Positions 8,966 through 18,094 are shown, counted from the stretch's first letter. The stretch is DNA of 64,000 nucleotides from Pseudosulfitobacter pseudonitzschiae (GCF_900129395.1 NZ_FQVP01000005.1:434001-498000); one strand, 5' to 3'. The notes: a model not told the origin generated them from the sequence alone. Numbers and translations are program-made.

Positions 8966-10090
8966 ATGCGCGCACAGCTCCATCCCAAACAGAGCGAACG
9001 GCTGGCGCATCTGCGCGAGCTTGGCATTCTGGACACCGAGGCCGAAAGCCAGTTTGATGAAGTCGTTGATCTGGCATCTAAAATCTGCGATGTGCCGATT
9101 TCTTTGATTTCCTTGGTGGATGAAACCCGCCAGTGGTTCAAGGCGCGCGTGGGGCTGGATGCACCCCAGACCGATCTGGACCGTTCGATTTGCAGCCATG
9201 TGATCCTTCAGGATGATCTGGTCGAGATTTGCGATACGACACTGGATCTGCGCACAGCGGACAATCCCCTGGTCATGGGCGAAGAACACATCCGTTTTTA
9301 TGCCGGGATGCCGTTGATCTCGGGCGAGGGGTTGCCGATCGGGACGCTGTGCGTTCTGGACACCGAACCGCGCGTTCTGACGGACCTGCAACGTACCACG
9401 CTGCGGGTGCTGGGCGCGCAATTGATGCGTCAGATGGAATTGCGGCTGGCCTTGCACCAGGCGGCGGTTCTGCGCGACGAGATCGACCACCGCGTCAAGA
9501 ATTCGCTGCAAACCGTGGCGTCAGTGGTGCGGATGTATAAGTCGCGGGTCGACAATGCAGCGGCCATCGAAGCGCTGTCGGCGGTCGAGCGGCGCATTGA
9601 TGCGGTGGCGATGCTGCATCAGGAGCTGTACCAGACCAGCCAGTCGAACCGCGTGTCGCTCGCACCCTATCTGGTGCGCGTGGCCTCGCTGCTCGAGGCG
9701 TCGGCACCGTCGAACGTGCGTCTGGACATGGATGTCTGCGAGGTACAGGTGGAATCCTCGACAGCGGCCAATATCGGCATGATCGTCAGCGAATTCACCG
9801 CCAACGCGATCAAGCACGCCTTTCCGGGGGGGCGGCGCGGCACGGTGGCCATCACCGTCGAGATGTCCCAAGATCATTCGGAAATGCGCGTGCACTGCCG
9901 CGATGACGGCATCGGCAACGCGAACCCGGCCGAAGAGACCGAAGTGACCCGGCTGGGCCAGCGCCTGATGCAGGCCGCTGCCCTTCAGATCGGGGCGGAA
10001 TTCACGCTTGAGGCGCGGGCAGACGGCTATCACCTGAACATGCAGGTGCCGATGAAAGACGCGCCTAACGCCGAACTAGCGGCCGAATAG
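8966..10090 (+). CDS. GAF-domain sensor histidine kinase (HisKA_2/HWE-like)
   Basis: A 374-residue soluble kinase. The N-terminal ~160 residues form a GAF domain (LGILDTEAESQFDEVVDLAS, SICSHVIL, YAGMPLISGEGLPIGTLCVL), a layout common in light- or stress-sensing kinases of alphaproteobacteria. Next comes a HisKA_2 dimerisation region with phospho-acceptor His175 in DEIDHRVKNSLQ, then a HATPase with the N box SEFTANAIKHAFPGG and a G box near DDGIG. There are no membrane segments. No response regulator is adjacent, so it is an orphan; by analogy with general-stress-response kinases it could feed a PhyR-type regulator elsewhere. That link is inference. The 3' end overlaps the converging CNNM/CorC gene by 26 bases. 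Confidence 0.85.
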   Translation: MRAQLHPKQSERLAHLRELGILDTEAESQFDEVVDLASKICDVPISLISLVDETRQWFKARVGLDAPQTDLDRSICSHVILQDDLVEICDTTLDLRTADNPLVMGEEHIRFYAGMPLISGEGLPIGTLCVLDTEPRVLTDLQRTTLRVLGAQLMRQMELRLALHQAAVLRDEIDHRVKNSLQTVASVVRMYKSRVDNAAAIEALSAVERRIDAVAMLHQELYQTSQSNRVSLAPYLVRVASLLEASAPSNVRLDMDVCEVQVESSTAANIGMIVSEFTANAIKHAFPGGRRGTVAITVEMSQDHSEMRVHCRDDGIGNANPAEETEVTRLGQRLMQAAALQIGAEFTLEARADGYHLNMQVPMKDAPNAELAAE

Positions 10091-11381
10091 CCAGCGCCGC
10101 GATGCGGTTGCCGTCGCGGGCGGTGACCTCGAACCGGAAGCCGTGGAACGAAAACACCTGACCGACGTCGGGGATCATCTGGGCCTCGTGGATCACCAGA
10201 CCGGCGACGGTGTTCGCCTCGTCATCGGGCAAGGTCCATTCGGTCGCACGGTTCAGGTCGCGGATGGTCATCGAGCCGTCGACGATAAACTGTCCGTCCT
10301 CGCCGCGTGTCAGCGGGTGGTCGGCGTCGGGGTCGAATTCGTCCGTGATCTCGCCCACGATCTCTTCCAGAATATCCTCGAGCGTGATCAGCCCCTGAAG
10401 GCTGCCGTATTCATCCACCACCAGCGCGAAATGCGTGTTCAGACGCAGGAACTGGCGCATCTGGTCATCCAGCGTGGTGGTTTCCGGCACGAAATAGGGG
10501 CTCGTGGCCACGTCCAGGATGTTGAACGACTTCAGTGCCTTGGCATCGCCATCCGGGCCGCCGACGATCTTGTACATCGCGCGCAACAGATCCTTGGCAT
10601 GGACCACACCAATGATGTTTTCCACGTCGTCACGGAACAGCGGCAAGCGGGTGTGGCTGGATTTCAGACATTGCTCAAAGATGGTCTCGGGGTCGTCTTG
10701 GGCGTTGATCATCTCGATGCCCGAGCGGTGCAACATGATCTCTTCAACCATGCGGTCCCCCAGATCGAGGGCACCCAGGATACGGTCGCGGTCTTCTTTC
10801 TCGACCACACCTTCGGAATGGCCCAGATGCAGCGCGCCCGCGATTTCCTCGCGCACGGCCAGCACGTTGCTGTCGGGGTCGATGCGCACGCCGAACACGA
10901 ACAAAACGCCGCGCACGAAATAGCGCACAGCCGCCACGATGGGCGAAAACACCAGAATGATCAGCGCAATGGGCCGCGACACGGCGGCGGCTGCGCTTTC
11001 GGCGTTGGTGATCGCATAGGTTTTCGGCAACACCTCGGCAAAGATCAGCACCAGCAGCGTCATGACCAACGTTGCCAGCGCCACGCCGCTTTCGCCAAAG
11101 ACGCGGGTGAACAGGGCAGTGGCCATCGAGGCCGCCAGGATGTTGACAAGGTTGTTGCCCAGCAGGACAGAGCCGATCAGCCGTTCATTGTCTTCGGTGA
11201 TTTTCAGCGCCCGTTGCGCGCCGCGTGACCCTTTGTCGGCCTGGCTGCGCAGTTTCCCGCGCGATGCCGCCGTCAGGGCGGTTTCCGAGCCGGAGAAAAA
11301 GCCGGAAAGAACCAGAAGAAACAGGATGATCCCGCAGGTTATCCAGAAAGCGCCGTCCAGCGTTGCAGAAGAGGGGTCCAT
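10065..11381 (-). CDS. CNNM/CorC (HlyC/CorC family) membrane protein with CBS pair
   Basis: A 438-residue membrane protein. The N-terminal ~190 residues form a DUF21/CNNM transmembrane domain (hydrophobic FWITCGIILFLLVLSGFFSG, then SETALTAASR and NNLVNILAAS). A CBS-domain pair follows (about residues 205-330, with LPLFRDDVENIIGVVHAKDL and FALVVDEYGSLQGLITLEDI), then a C-terminal CorC_HlyC domain. Relatives are implicated in Mg/Co efflux or magnesium homeostasis and have often been mislabelled haemolysins. It lies about 110 bases from the xerD 3' end on the same strand, so it may be read through from xerD or have its own promoter in the 11382-11489 gap. Confidence 0.9.
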   Translation of the reverse strand: MDPSSATLDGAFWITCGIILFLLVLSGFFSGSETALTAASRGKLRSQADKGSRGAQRALKITEDNERLIGSVLLGNNLVNILAASMATALFTRVFGESGVALATLVMTLLVLIFAEVLPKTYAITNAESAAAAVSRPIALIILVFSPIVAAVRYFVRGVLFVFGVRIDPDSNVLAVREEIAGALHLGHSEGVVEKEDRDRILGALDLGDRMVEEIMLHRSGIEMINAQDDPETIFEQCLKSSHTRLPLFRDDVENIIGVVHAKDLLRAMYKIVGGPDGDAKALKSFNILDVATSPYFVPETTTLDDQMRQFLRLNTHFALVVDEYGSLQGLITLEDILEEIVGEITDEFDPDADHPLTRGEDGQFIVDGSMTIRDLNRATEWTLPDDEANTVAGLVIHEAQMIPDVGQVFSFHGFRFEVTARDGNRIAALAIRPLVRR

Positions 11382-11489
11382 TGGTAAGTCTGTGATCCTT
11401 GTGGGTTCATAGGGTTATGGGGGCGATGGGCCGCGCATTCAAGGGAATGCAGGCAGATGATTGCAATCCATCGGGCCGGATCGAAGTTT

Positions 11490-12464
11490 TTATTGTTCGT
11501 CCGTCGGAGTCTTGACCGATGTTTTGCGTGCGCTGTCGCCTGCCAGCGGATGATGATCCAGCACCAGTTCCGTCAGGCGCGCGTCCAGCACATGGGTGTA
11601 AATCTCGGTCGTGGCCACATCTGCGTGCCCCAGCAGCGCCTGGATCGACCGCAGGTCGGCCCCACCCGCCAGCAGGTGCGTGGCAAAGGCGTGGCGCAGC
11701 GTGTGCGGTGTGACCTTGTCGGGGTTCACGCCGCCAGCGAGGGCAAATTCCTTGATCATCAGATAGAAACGATGCCGCGTCAGATGCCCCGCAGCCCCGC
11801 GCGACGGAAACAGAAAGCGCGAGGCGGGCTTGCCCTTGGCGCGGGCTGCATCCTCTTGTGCATCGCGGATTTTCAGCCAGTCGACCAGCGCCGCACGGGC
11901 CGGTGGGGACAGCGGCACGATGCGTTCCTTGCCGCCTTTGCCCAGGATCAGCAACATGCGCGGATCGCCCCGTGTCGCACTGACGGGCAGTCCGACCAGT
12001 TCCGTCACGCGCATCCCCGTGGCATAGAGCAGTTCCATCAAACAGGTGTTGCGCGCTGCATCCGCCTCATTGCGCCCCGATGCGCGGGCGGCCTCCAGCA
12101 AGCGGTCGACCTCGGCAATCTCCAAGGTCTTGGGCAGGCGTTTGTCCTGACCCGGACCCGAGATCTGGATCGCAGGGTTTTCGGCGCGCCAGCTTTCCTC
12201 GAACGCAAAACGGTACATCTGTTTGATCGACGACAACCGCCGCGCACGGGTGGATTTGGCCAGGCCCTGGTCGTCGCAAAAGACCAGGTAGGCTTCGATG
12301 TCGTCCTGTTTCACGGTCTCGAACGTGCGGCCCCGCCGGGTGGCCCATTCGGCGAAATCCTTCAGATCGCGCCCGTAGGCCAACAGGGTGTTCTGTGCAG
12401 CCCCCAGTTCGGCGGCCTGCGCTTCGATAAAAGTGGAAATCCAGCGGTCGGTGTCGGCGCTCAT
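11490..12464 (-). CDS. xerD: Tyrosine recombinase XerD
   Basis: A 324-residue site-specific recombinase that, with XerC, resolves chromosome dimers at dif during division. The N-terminal SAM-like core-binding domain (residues ~5-95) is followed by a catalytic domain. The catalytic set is visible: Arg in ATGMRVTELVGL, Lys in GKGGKER, HxxR in HTLRHAFATHLL, His in LLGHADVATTEIY, and the nucleophilic Tyr in EIYTHV. XerD rather than XerC is chosen from overall likeness; the paralogue is not in the window. Its ATG overlaps the stop of the upstream 519-residue gene (ATGA, 12461-12464), so the two are translationally coupled. Confidence 0.88.
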   Translation of the reverse strand: MSADTDRWISTFIEAQAAELGAAQNTLLAYGRDLKDFAEWATRRGRTFETVKQDDIEAYLVFCDDQGLAKSTRARRLSSIKQMYRFAFEESWRAENPAIQISGPGQDKRLPKTLEIAEVDRLLEAARASGRNEADAARNTCLMELLYATGMRVTELVGLPVSATRGDPRMLLILGKGGKERIVPLSPPARAALVDWLKIRDAQEDAARAKGKPASRFLFPSRGAAGHLTRHRFYLMIKEFALAGGVNPDKVTPHTLRHAFATHLLAGGADLRSIQALLGHADVATTEIYTHVLDARLTELVLDHHPLAGDSARKTSVKTPTDEQ

Positions 12465-14020
12465 AACGCGGGCCTGAGCATGATTTGCAGCGCGGTGCGG
12501 CGGGCGTTATCTTCCAGTCCCAGTGCGCGCAGCGTGGCCAGACCCTGACGCAGGTTGTCAGGATCGCCCTTGGCACCTTCGTTCACCATTTCCAGCGCCC
12601 CCAGCAGCGCACGCCCCAGTTTGCCGGTGCGCGCCAGCCCGATCAGTTCGGCGTCGGGTGTGGCATTGGCAAAGGCATCGGCCAGCGCCTGTTCCATCGG
12701 TCCGTTGGGTTGCGTGCCGGTGGTGTCGCCCTGCGCCAGTGCCACCAGAAACGGCGCACGCGCGGCGGCGGTGGGGTATTGGGCGGCGGCCATTTCGTAA
12801 GCCGGTGACAGCAGCATCGTTTCAAAAGCGGCCGTGCTGGCGGCACTGTCCTGCAACGCGGGCAGGCGGTCGCCAAAAAGGTTGGCGAAGGGCACGGCCA
12901 GGCCTGCGGCCTGCATCTCGGACCAGGCTTTCGGCAGGGTTTTGGCCACCGCTTCGGCGCTGTTGCTGTTCAAGGCTGTCTCGAACCGCTGCACGGCACG
13001 CACCCGGTCCCACAGACCGCCCGATGCGGCGGGCTGCCGGTCGGTGTAAATGCCCAGCAGGCGGTTGTCGGCGATGGCACCGGTTTGTGCCAGACGCTCG
13101 ACCGCCAACAGTTGCGACCGCCATCCGGCCAGCTCGCGCAGGTCCGCGTTGGCATAGACGCGGGGCCACAGGGTCGTGGAAATCGGGGTGCCGATCGCCT
13201 CGTAAACGCGAAAGGCCAGCGGGTCGGCCTTGGCCGGTGTCGGCAGGTCCGCCTCGCCCTCGAACAGGTCAGGGTCGAGGAACCGCTCCAGCATGTCGGC
13301 GCGCGCTGCGGTGATCGCGTCCAACGCGCGGGCGGTGCCCAGCAGCAGCACTGCGGTCTCCCAGTCACCTGCGCGGGCGGCACAGAACACCCGTGTGGCG
13401 TAATCCGGGCTTAGCGACGGTTTGGTGGTGATCTTGGCACAGGCGGTGTCTTCGGTGCCGGCCAACAGGCTGGCGTCGAAATAGCGGGCAAAGACGGCCC
13501 GCGACGATTCCGGGCCGATCTGTTCCAGCAACGCAAGCGCAGGATCAAGCGCGCCCATGCGCAACAACGCATCCACGCGGGCGAGGTTAAAGGTCTCGTC
13601 CTGAACGGAAGGCGGCAGCGCCTCGGCCAACAGCAGCGTGTAGAACAGCGACTGCGTGGCGGGCAGGCGGATCGACTTGGCCTCGGCGATGGCATCTGCC
13701 AGCTCGGTACCGTCCGACCCTTGCCACAATGTGTCGGGCAGGCCGGTCACCGACGCAGGTGCAAGCCCGACGCGCCGCGCAGCGGGACCGTCCAGCGGCG
13801 ATACGGTGATCGAGGGCACATTGCCATTGGGGGTGACGGCGGGCTCATCGGTGGGAGGCCTTGTTTGTGCCGCCGGCGTGGGCGCATTGCGCTCCAGCCA
13901 TTCGATCACCGACAGGGGCGCTTCTTGCGCCTGCGCGGTTCCCACGGACAGGGCAACACCCAGGATCAGGCCTGGGACCCGGCCCGCTCTGGGCGAATTT
14001 ACGCTGCTCTTATTTGCCAT
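12461..14020 (-). CDS. Conserved hypothetical periplasmic protein
   Basis: A 519-residue protein without a recognised family. The N-terminus has a typical Sec signal peptide (hydrophobic GLILGVALSVGTAQA, cleavage expected near AQA-QE). A proline-rich stretch follows, and then a long alanine/leucine-rich, predominantly helical body (residues ~110-519), reminiscent of helical-repeat proteins although I cannot assign TPR units by eye. It sits between a 49-residue membrane protein gene (overlapping its start by 11 bases) and xerD (4-base overlap), so the three form one tight unit on the minus strand. Shared transcription with xerD might hint at a cell-envelope or division role, but that is only context. 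Confidence 0.8.
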   Translation of the reverse strand: MANKSSVNSPRAGRVPGLILGVALSVGTAQAQEAPLSVIEWLERNAPTPAAQTRPPTDEPAVTPNGNVPSITVSPLDGPAARRVGLAPASVTGLPDTLWQGSDGTELADAIAEAKSIRLPATQSLFYTLLLAEALPPSVQDETFNLARVDALLRMGALDPALALLEQIGPESSRAVFARYFDASLLAGTEDTACAKITTKPSLSPDYATRVFCAARAGDWETAVLLLGTARALDAITAARADMLERFLDPDLFEGEADLPTPAKADPLAFRVYEAIGTPISTTLWPRVYANADLRELAGWRSQLLAVERLAQTGAIADNRLLGIYTDRQPAASGGLWDRVRAVQRFETALNSNSAEAVAKTLPKAWSEMQAAGLAVPFANLFGDRLPALQDSAASTAAFETMLLSPAYEMAAAQYPTAAARAPFLVALAQGDTTGTQPNGPMEQALADAFANATPDAELIGLARTGKLGRALLGALEMVNEGAKGDPDNLRQGLATLRALGLEDNARRTALQIMLRPAL

Positions 14021-14159
14021 CGAGTGTCACGGGCACACGTACTTCGGCCTGTGGCGGGTCAAAGTCAGCACCGAAAAATGGACCGACATAGGCGTAGACC
14101 ACCAAACCCAGAAGCCCCAGAACGATTAGATATATCAGATACTTGATTAATTTTCCCAT
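14010..14159 (-). CDS. 49-residue single-pass membrane microprotein
   Basis: ATG at 14159 and TAA at 14010 give MGKLIKYLIYLIVLGLLG at the start, a hydrophobic segment spanning roughly residues 5-27, then an acidic/proline C-terminal tail (FFGADFDPPQAEV). The positive N-terminus (K3, K6) suggests N-in/C-out topology. The frame overlaps the start of the 519-residue gene by 11 bases, so coupled translation is likely. I believe similar microproteins sit next to aroK in other roseobacters, but I could not check. It is below the size limit of many gene callers. Function unknown. Confidence 0.72.
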   Translation of the reverse strand: MGKLIKYLIYLIVLGLLGLVVYAYVGPFFGADFDPPQAEVRVPVTLDGK

Positions 14160-14239
14160 GTCTCAGCCTGCCCCGGGTCTTATGATTTTGACCAAGTTAT
14201 ATATGGCCTTTTCTCCAATATCACGTCATTCACCGGAAT

Positions 14240-14836
14240 ATGAGCGAAATTCAGCAATCCATGCCAGATAGTCCAGCAGATACTCCGCAATTTGCCCTGC
14301 ATAAAACCGTTGTGATGGTGGGAATGATGGGCGCGGGAAAGACCGCCGTCGGCAAGGCGCTGGCGGCGAAGCTGGGCGTGCCCTTCATCGACAGCGATCA
14401 CGAGATCGAGGCGGCAGCGAACATGACCGTGCCCGAGATTTTCGAGCGTGACGGCGAGCCGTTTTTCCGAATCAAGGAAACCCAGGTGATCTCGCGCCTG
14501 CTCGACACGGCCCAGGGAATCCTGTCCACCGGAGGCGGGGCATTCCTGAGCGAGGAAAATCGCAGCAACATTTCGCGGCGGGGCGTTTCCGTCTGGTTGA
14601 ACGCCGACCTGCCGTTGCTGTGGCAACGGGTGCGTTACAAGGACACGCGTCCTTTGCTGCGCGATCCCGACCCCAAGGGCAAACTGACGCGTCTGTATGA
14701 GGCGCGGGTGCCGCTTTACAAGCTGGCCGATCTGCATGTGCCGTCCAAACCGTCGTACAGCATTGACGAAATGGCGGACCGGGTGATTGCGGCGCTGCTG
14801 ACGCGGCCCGATGTGTTGGAGAAGACTGATGCGTGA
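14240..14836 (+). CDS. aroK: Shikimate kinase
   Basis: A 198-residue cytoplasmic enzyme phosphorylating shikimate at the 3-hydroxyl, step five of the chorismate pathway. It shows the P-loop GMMGAGKTAVGK (near residues 30-41), the shikimate-binding FIDSDHEIE, STGGGAFL, and the lid/adenine region with RPLLRD. About 20 extra N-terminal residues precede the usual start of the fold; ATG 14240 is the first codon of the frame in the intergenic gap. aroB begins 8 bases before its stop, so aroKB form a translationally coupled pair, as in many proteobacteria. It is divergent from the 49-residue membrane gene. Confidence 0.95.
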   Translation: MSEIQQSMPDSPADTPQFALHKTVVMVGMMGAGKTAVGKALAAKLGVPFIDSDHEIEAAANMTVPEIFERDGEPFFRIKETQVISRLLDTAQGILSTGGGAFLSEENRSNISRRGVSVWLNADLPLLWQRVRYKDTRPLLRDPDPKGKLTRLYEARVPLYKLADLHVPSKPSYSIDEMADRVIAALLTRPDVLEKTDA

Positions 14837-15929
14837 AACGGTGCATGTGAACCTGCCGGGGCGTGACTATGACGTGGTGATCGGCACCGGCCTGCTGGCC
14901 GAGGCGGGGCTGCATATCGCACCGCTGCTGAAACGGTCGCGGGTGGTTGTGATCTCGGACGAGAATGTCGCGGCCTTGCATCTGTCACCATTGCAAGAGG
15001 GCCTGCGCAGCCACGGGATCGACAGTGCCGCGATGACCCTGCCTGCGGGCGAGGCCACCAAAAGCTGGCCGCATCTGATGACCTGCGTCGACTGGCTGCT
15101 GGACCAGAAGGTCGAGCGTGGCGATATCGTCGTGGCCTTGGGCGGTGGCGTGATTGGCGACCTGGTGGGCTTTGCCGCCGCGATCCTGCGGCGCGGGGTG
15201 CGCTTTGTGCAGATGCCCACGTCGCTGCTGGCGCAGGTGGACAGCTCGGTCGGGGGCAAGACTGGGATCAACGCGCGGCACGGCAAGAACCTGATCGGCG
15301 CCTTTCATCAGCCCAGCCTGGTGCTGGCGGATGTGGATGTTCTGGGCACGCTGAACGCACGCGATTTTCTGGCAGGCTACGGCGAGGTCGTGAAATACGG
15401 GCTGCTGGGCGATGCCGCGTTTTTTGAATGGCTCGAAGGGCAGGGACCGGCTTTGGCCGCAGGCGACGTGCCTGCACGCGTCGAAGCGGTGCGCCGGTCT
15501 GTACAGATGAAGGCCGACATCGTCGCGCGCGACGAGACGGAACAGGGCGAGCGGGCCTTGCTGAACCTTGGGCATACGTTCTGCCACGCGCTTGAAGCCG
15601 CAACCGGTTATTCGGATCGGTTGTATCATGGCGAAGGCGTGGCGGTGGGCTGTGCGCTGGCCTTTGCGCTTTCTGCGCGTCTGGGCCTGTGCAGCCAGGA
15701 AGAGCCGAGCCGCGTGCGCGCGCACCTGCGGGCCATGGGTATGAAAACCGACCTGGCCGACATCGACGGCGCGCTGCCGGGGCCGCAGGCATTGCTGGAG
15801 CTGATGGGGCAGGACAAGAAGGTTGTGAATGGCCAGCTGCGTTTCGTGCTGGCGCGGGGCATCGGTGATGCCTTTGTCACGGGTGACGTGCCGCCCGAGG
15901 CGGTGTTGGATGTTCTGCGCGACGCCTAG
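14829..15929 (+). CDS. aroB: 3-dehydroquinate synthase
   Basis: A 366-residue NAD- and metal-dependent enzyme converting DAHP to 3-dehydroquinate, the second step of the shikimate pathway. NAD-binding GGGVIGDLVGFAAA, the substrate-binding PTSLLAQVDSSVGGKTGIN and metal-ligand regions LNLGHTFCHALE and YHGEGVAVG are all present. ATG 14829 is preferred to ATG 14811 because GGAGA lies at the right distance and the protein then starts MRETVHVNLPGRDYDVVIG. It overlaps the end of aroK by 8 bases. It converges with ssb across a 21-base gap. Confidence 0.96.
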   Translation: MRETVHVNLPGRDYDVVIGTGLLAEAGLHIAPLLKRSRVVVISDENVAALHLSPLQEGLRSHGIDSAAMTLPAGEATKSWPHLMTCVDWLLDQKVERGDIVVALGGGVIGDLVGFAAAILRRGVRFVQMPTSLLAQVDSSVGGKTGINARHGKNLIGAFHQPSLVLADVDVLGTLNARDFLAGYGEVVKYGLLGDAAFFEWLEGQGPALAAGDVPARVEAVRRSVQMKADIVARDETEQGERALLNLGHTFCHALEAATGYSDRLYHGEGVAVGCALAFALSARLGLCSQEEPSRVRAHLRAMGMKTDLADIDGALPGPQALLELMGQDKKVVNGQLRFVLARGIGDAFVTGDVPPEAVLDVLRDA

Positions 15930-15950
15930 ACGCCGCGCAGACCCAAATCC

Positions 15951-16457
15951 TTAGAACGGAATTTCGTCGTCCAGGTCGCGCGAAGGTGTGGGCGCGTTGT
16001 TGCCACCACCGGAAGACGGACCACCGTAACGGTCATCCGAGGGGCCGCTGTCATAGCCGCCGCCACCACCACCGTAGTTGCCGCCACCGCCGCCGCCACC
16101 ACCGCTTGGGCCGTCCAGCATGGTCAGCGTGCCGCCGAACCCTTGCAGAACAACCTCGGTCGAATAGCGGTCCTGACCGGATTGATCCTGCCATTTACGC
16201 GTTTGCAACTGGCCTTCGATATACACTTTCGAGCCCTTCTTCAGGTACTGCTCGGCAACGCGCACCAGCCCCTCTTGGAAGATGGCAACCGAATGCCATT
16301 CGGTCCGCTCTTTGCGCTCACCGGTGTTTCGGTCTTTCCATGTCTCGGAGGTGGCGATGCGCAGGTTGCACACCTTGCCGCCGTTCTGAAAGCTGCGCAC
16401 TTCGGGATCGCGGCCCAGATTGCCGATAAGGATCACTTTGTTCACTGAGCCAGCCAT
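15951..16457 (-). CDS. ssb: Single-stranded DNA-binding protein
   Basis: A 168-residue SSB. The OB-fold occupies residues ~4-112 ([48 protein letters not shown]). A glycine-rich disordered linker follows (long G runs with NYGGG), ending in the acidic tip DDEIPF that recruits partner proteins. The length is typical. It is divergent from the lytic transglycosylase gene. I looked for a LexA box upstream, as ssb is SOS-controlled in some bacteria, and found only a GTTC without a correctly spaced partner. Confidence 0.97.
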   Translation of the reverse strand: MAGSVNKVILIGNLGRDPEVRSFQNGGKVCNLRIATSETWKDRNTGERKERTEWHSVAIFQEGLVRVAEQYLKKGSKVYIEGQLQTRKWQDQSGQDRYSTEVVLQGFGGTLTMLDGPSGGGGGGGGNYGGGGGGYDSGPSDDRYGGPSSGGGNNAPTPSRDLDDEIPF

Positions 16458-16657
16458 GATGTCCTCTCACTCATTCGTACCCGATCGGGCGATTCCCGAA
16501 CGGTCGTGACAACCTACAGACTGGTCGGAACATGGTAAACAGAAGCCTAAAGGATATTGGCACCTTATGGGGTGGCCCAAGGCACAAGATCAAGTATAGT
16601 GCGCCAACGGGTGAAACCAGAGCCGTGCGGGCTTTGTCGATCTGGGGGCTGAGATTT

Positions 16658-17242
16658 ATGCGCGTATGTATTTCTGCGCTGGTGATAGGTGCGACACTGG
16701 CGGGGGCCGCGCATGCGGACGTGTTTTCGACGCGCAGCCGCGGCAAGTTGTTCGGATCACAGACAAAAGTTTTGGACAGCCGCGCGGCGCAACAATACAC
16801 GGCGTCGGTTCAGCTGCAGCCGCCCAAGGTGAACACACCGACCAAATGGAACATGAACCCGGCCTATAACGGCAAGTACAAGGGCATCTATCTAAGCGCT
16901 GCCCGCGAGGCTGCGCGCCGCCATGGTGTGCCCGAGGACCTGTTCTTGCGGTTGATCCAGCAGGAATCAGGCTGGAACCCCACGGCCAAATCGCACAAGG
17001 GGGCGCTGGGTCTGGCGCAACTGATGCCCGCCACGGCACGGCGTCTGCGGGTGGACCCCAGCGATCCGCACGAAAATCTGGAAGGCGGCGCACGTTATCT
17101 CAGCCAGCAATACCGCACCTTTGGAAGCTGGCGGTTGGCGCTGGCTGCATATAACGCGGGTCCTGCGGCCGTGAAACGCCACAACGGCGTGCCACCCTAT
17201 AAGGAAACCCAGAATTACGTCAAAGTGATCTGGGGCAGCTAA
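16658..17242 (+). CDS. Periplasmic lytic transglycosylase (SLT domain)
   Basis: A 194-residue exported muramidase-like protein. ATG 16658 directly precedes a signal peptide ([20 protein letters not shown], cleavage near AHA-DV), which is why I prefer it to the upstream in-frame start at 16532. After a ~55-residue linker, the SLT domain (residues ~75-190) carries catalytic Glu103 in QQESGWNP, then [13 protein letters not shown] and the AYNAGP motif, the classical family 1 signature. It would cleave peptidoglycan between MurNAc and GlcNAc with anhydro product formation. The gene stands alone and is divergent from ssb. Confidence 0.92.
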   Translation: MRVCISALVIGATLAGAAHADVFSTRSRGKLFGSQTKVLDSRAAQQYTASVQLQPPKVNTPTKWNMNPAYNGKYKGIYLSAAREAARRHGVPEDLFLRLIQQESGWNPTAKSHKGALGLAQLMPATARRLRVDPSDPHENLEGGARYLSQQYRTFGSWRLALAAYNAGPAAVKRHNGVPPYKETQNYVKVIWGS

Positions 17243-17511
17243 GCGGTATCTTCGGGACGCTTTGGTTGTGACGCGCTGCATTTCGGCGCGTGACGCCTGA
17301 CGTGCGACACAGGCAGGTTCCCGCCGCCGTCAGAAATCACCGCTTTGTTGTCAGGAATGGGCTCATCCCTCGGGCTGGTTTCTGAAAAATCCTTTAGTTT
17401 CAGGTTTTTGAGCGCACTTCCGCTGGCGCTGCCCAGGGATCGCTGCCGTTTTGCCTCCCGCTTCGGAACCAAATCAACGCGCGGCCCGTTGTTCAGCACA
17501 ACCTGGGCCAT
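17239..17511 (-). CDS. Possible 90-residue hypothetical protein
   Basis: An open frame from ATG 17511 to a TAG that overlaps the stop of the transglycosylase gene by 4 bases, fitting a tail-to-tail gene pair. The product starts [19 protein letters not shown] and is basic and polar, with an NLKLKDF patch, and two Cys with several His/Arg at the C-terminus. No clear ribosome-binding site precedes the ATG, and the frame runs antisense to the leader of the gene at 17536. No family is recognised. It would explain the otherwise empty ~290-base gap, but it may be spurious. Confidence 0.35.
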   Translation of the reverse strand: MAQVVLNNGPRVDLVPKREAKRQRSLGSASGSALKNLKLKDFSETSPRDEPIPDNKAVISDGGGNLPVSHVRRHAPKCSASQPKRPEDTA

Positions 17512-17535
17512 AACGGCCGTTGAAGGAGCAAGACC

Positions 17536-18042
17536 ATGAAAACGACTTTTGCAAAACTGACTGCTGTGACCGCGCTCGCCCTGCTGCCAATTGGGGCTTT
17601 CGCCGAGACGCCGATTTCTGAAGTGAACGTTCATGCGAATTTGAATGAAAACGTCGACGCCAACGCGATGCAATATTATCCGCAGATCGAAACGGACGTT
17701 CAGCGCCTGATCGCCGAACGTCTGGACCTGACCGGCGACGCGGGCGATCCGATGATTGATGTCGAGATCAAGGGCGTGCTGCTGGATGGCGATTCCGTGC
17801 TGCCTGAAAGTGCTGAGTTCAACGAACTTCGCGCCACGATCAACTACACCGATGACAACAACGAGATCAACGCCGAGGCCTATCCCGTCTGGATCAAGGC
17901 ATCGACAGGCGAAACACCGATGGACGGCGTGATCTATCTCGCACCCGGCCAGGATGATTTCTATGTTGCGATGATCTCGACGTTGGCCGACACGGTTGTC
18001 GACAACATCCCCGAGATTTCCCGCATCGATAAATCTAAATAA
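17536..18042 (+). CDS. Secreted hypothetical protein
   Basis: A 168-residue protein with a clear signal peptide (MKTTFAKLTAVTALALLPIG, cleavage near AFA-ET). The mature part is acidic and rich in Asn/Asp, including NLNENVDANAMQYYPQI and INYTDDNNEINAEAYPVW; it looks like a small periplasmic or surface alpha/beta domain. I do not recognise a family. A good ribosome-binding site (AAGGAG) lies 7 bases before the ATG. It is monocistronic, closed by a strong terminator at 18065-18092. Confidence 0.8.
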   Translation: MKTTFAKLTAVTALALLPIGAFAETPISEVNVHANLNENVDANAMQYYPQIETDVQRLIAERLDLTGDAGDPMIDVEIKGVLLDGDSVLPESAEFNELRATINYTDDNNEINAEAYPVWIKASTGETPMDGVIYLAPGQDDFYVAMISTLADTVVDNIPEISRIDKSK

Positions 18043-18064
18043 TCGACGTACGTCAGTACCTTAA

Positions 18065-18092
18065 GGGCCGCAGTTCATGCTGCGGCCCTTTT
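18065..18092 (+). terminator. Rho-independent terminator
   Basis: A 9-bp stem GGGCCGCAG / CTGCGGCCC with a 6-base loop is followed by TTTT. It lies between the secreted protein gene and the converging ABC ATPase gene. Confidence 0.85.
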
Positions 18093-18094
18093 CG

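Noticed and set aside
16458-16657. LexA box upstream of ssb
   Set aside because: A single GTTC half-site is present but no partner at 7 bases, so the match to the operator fails.
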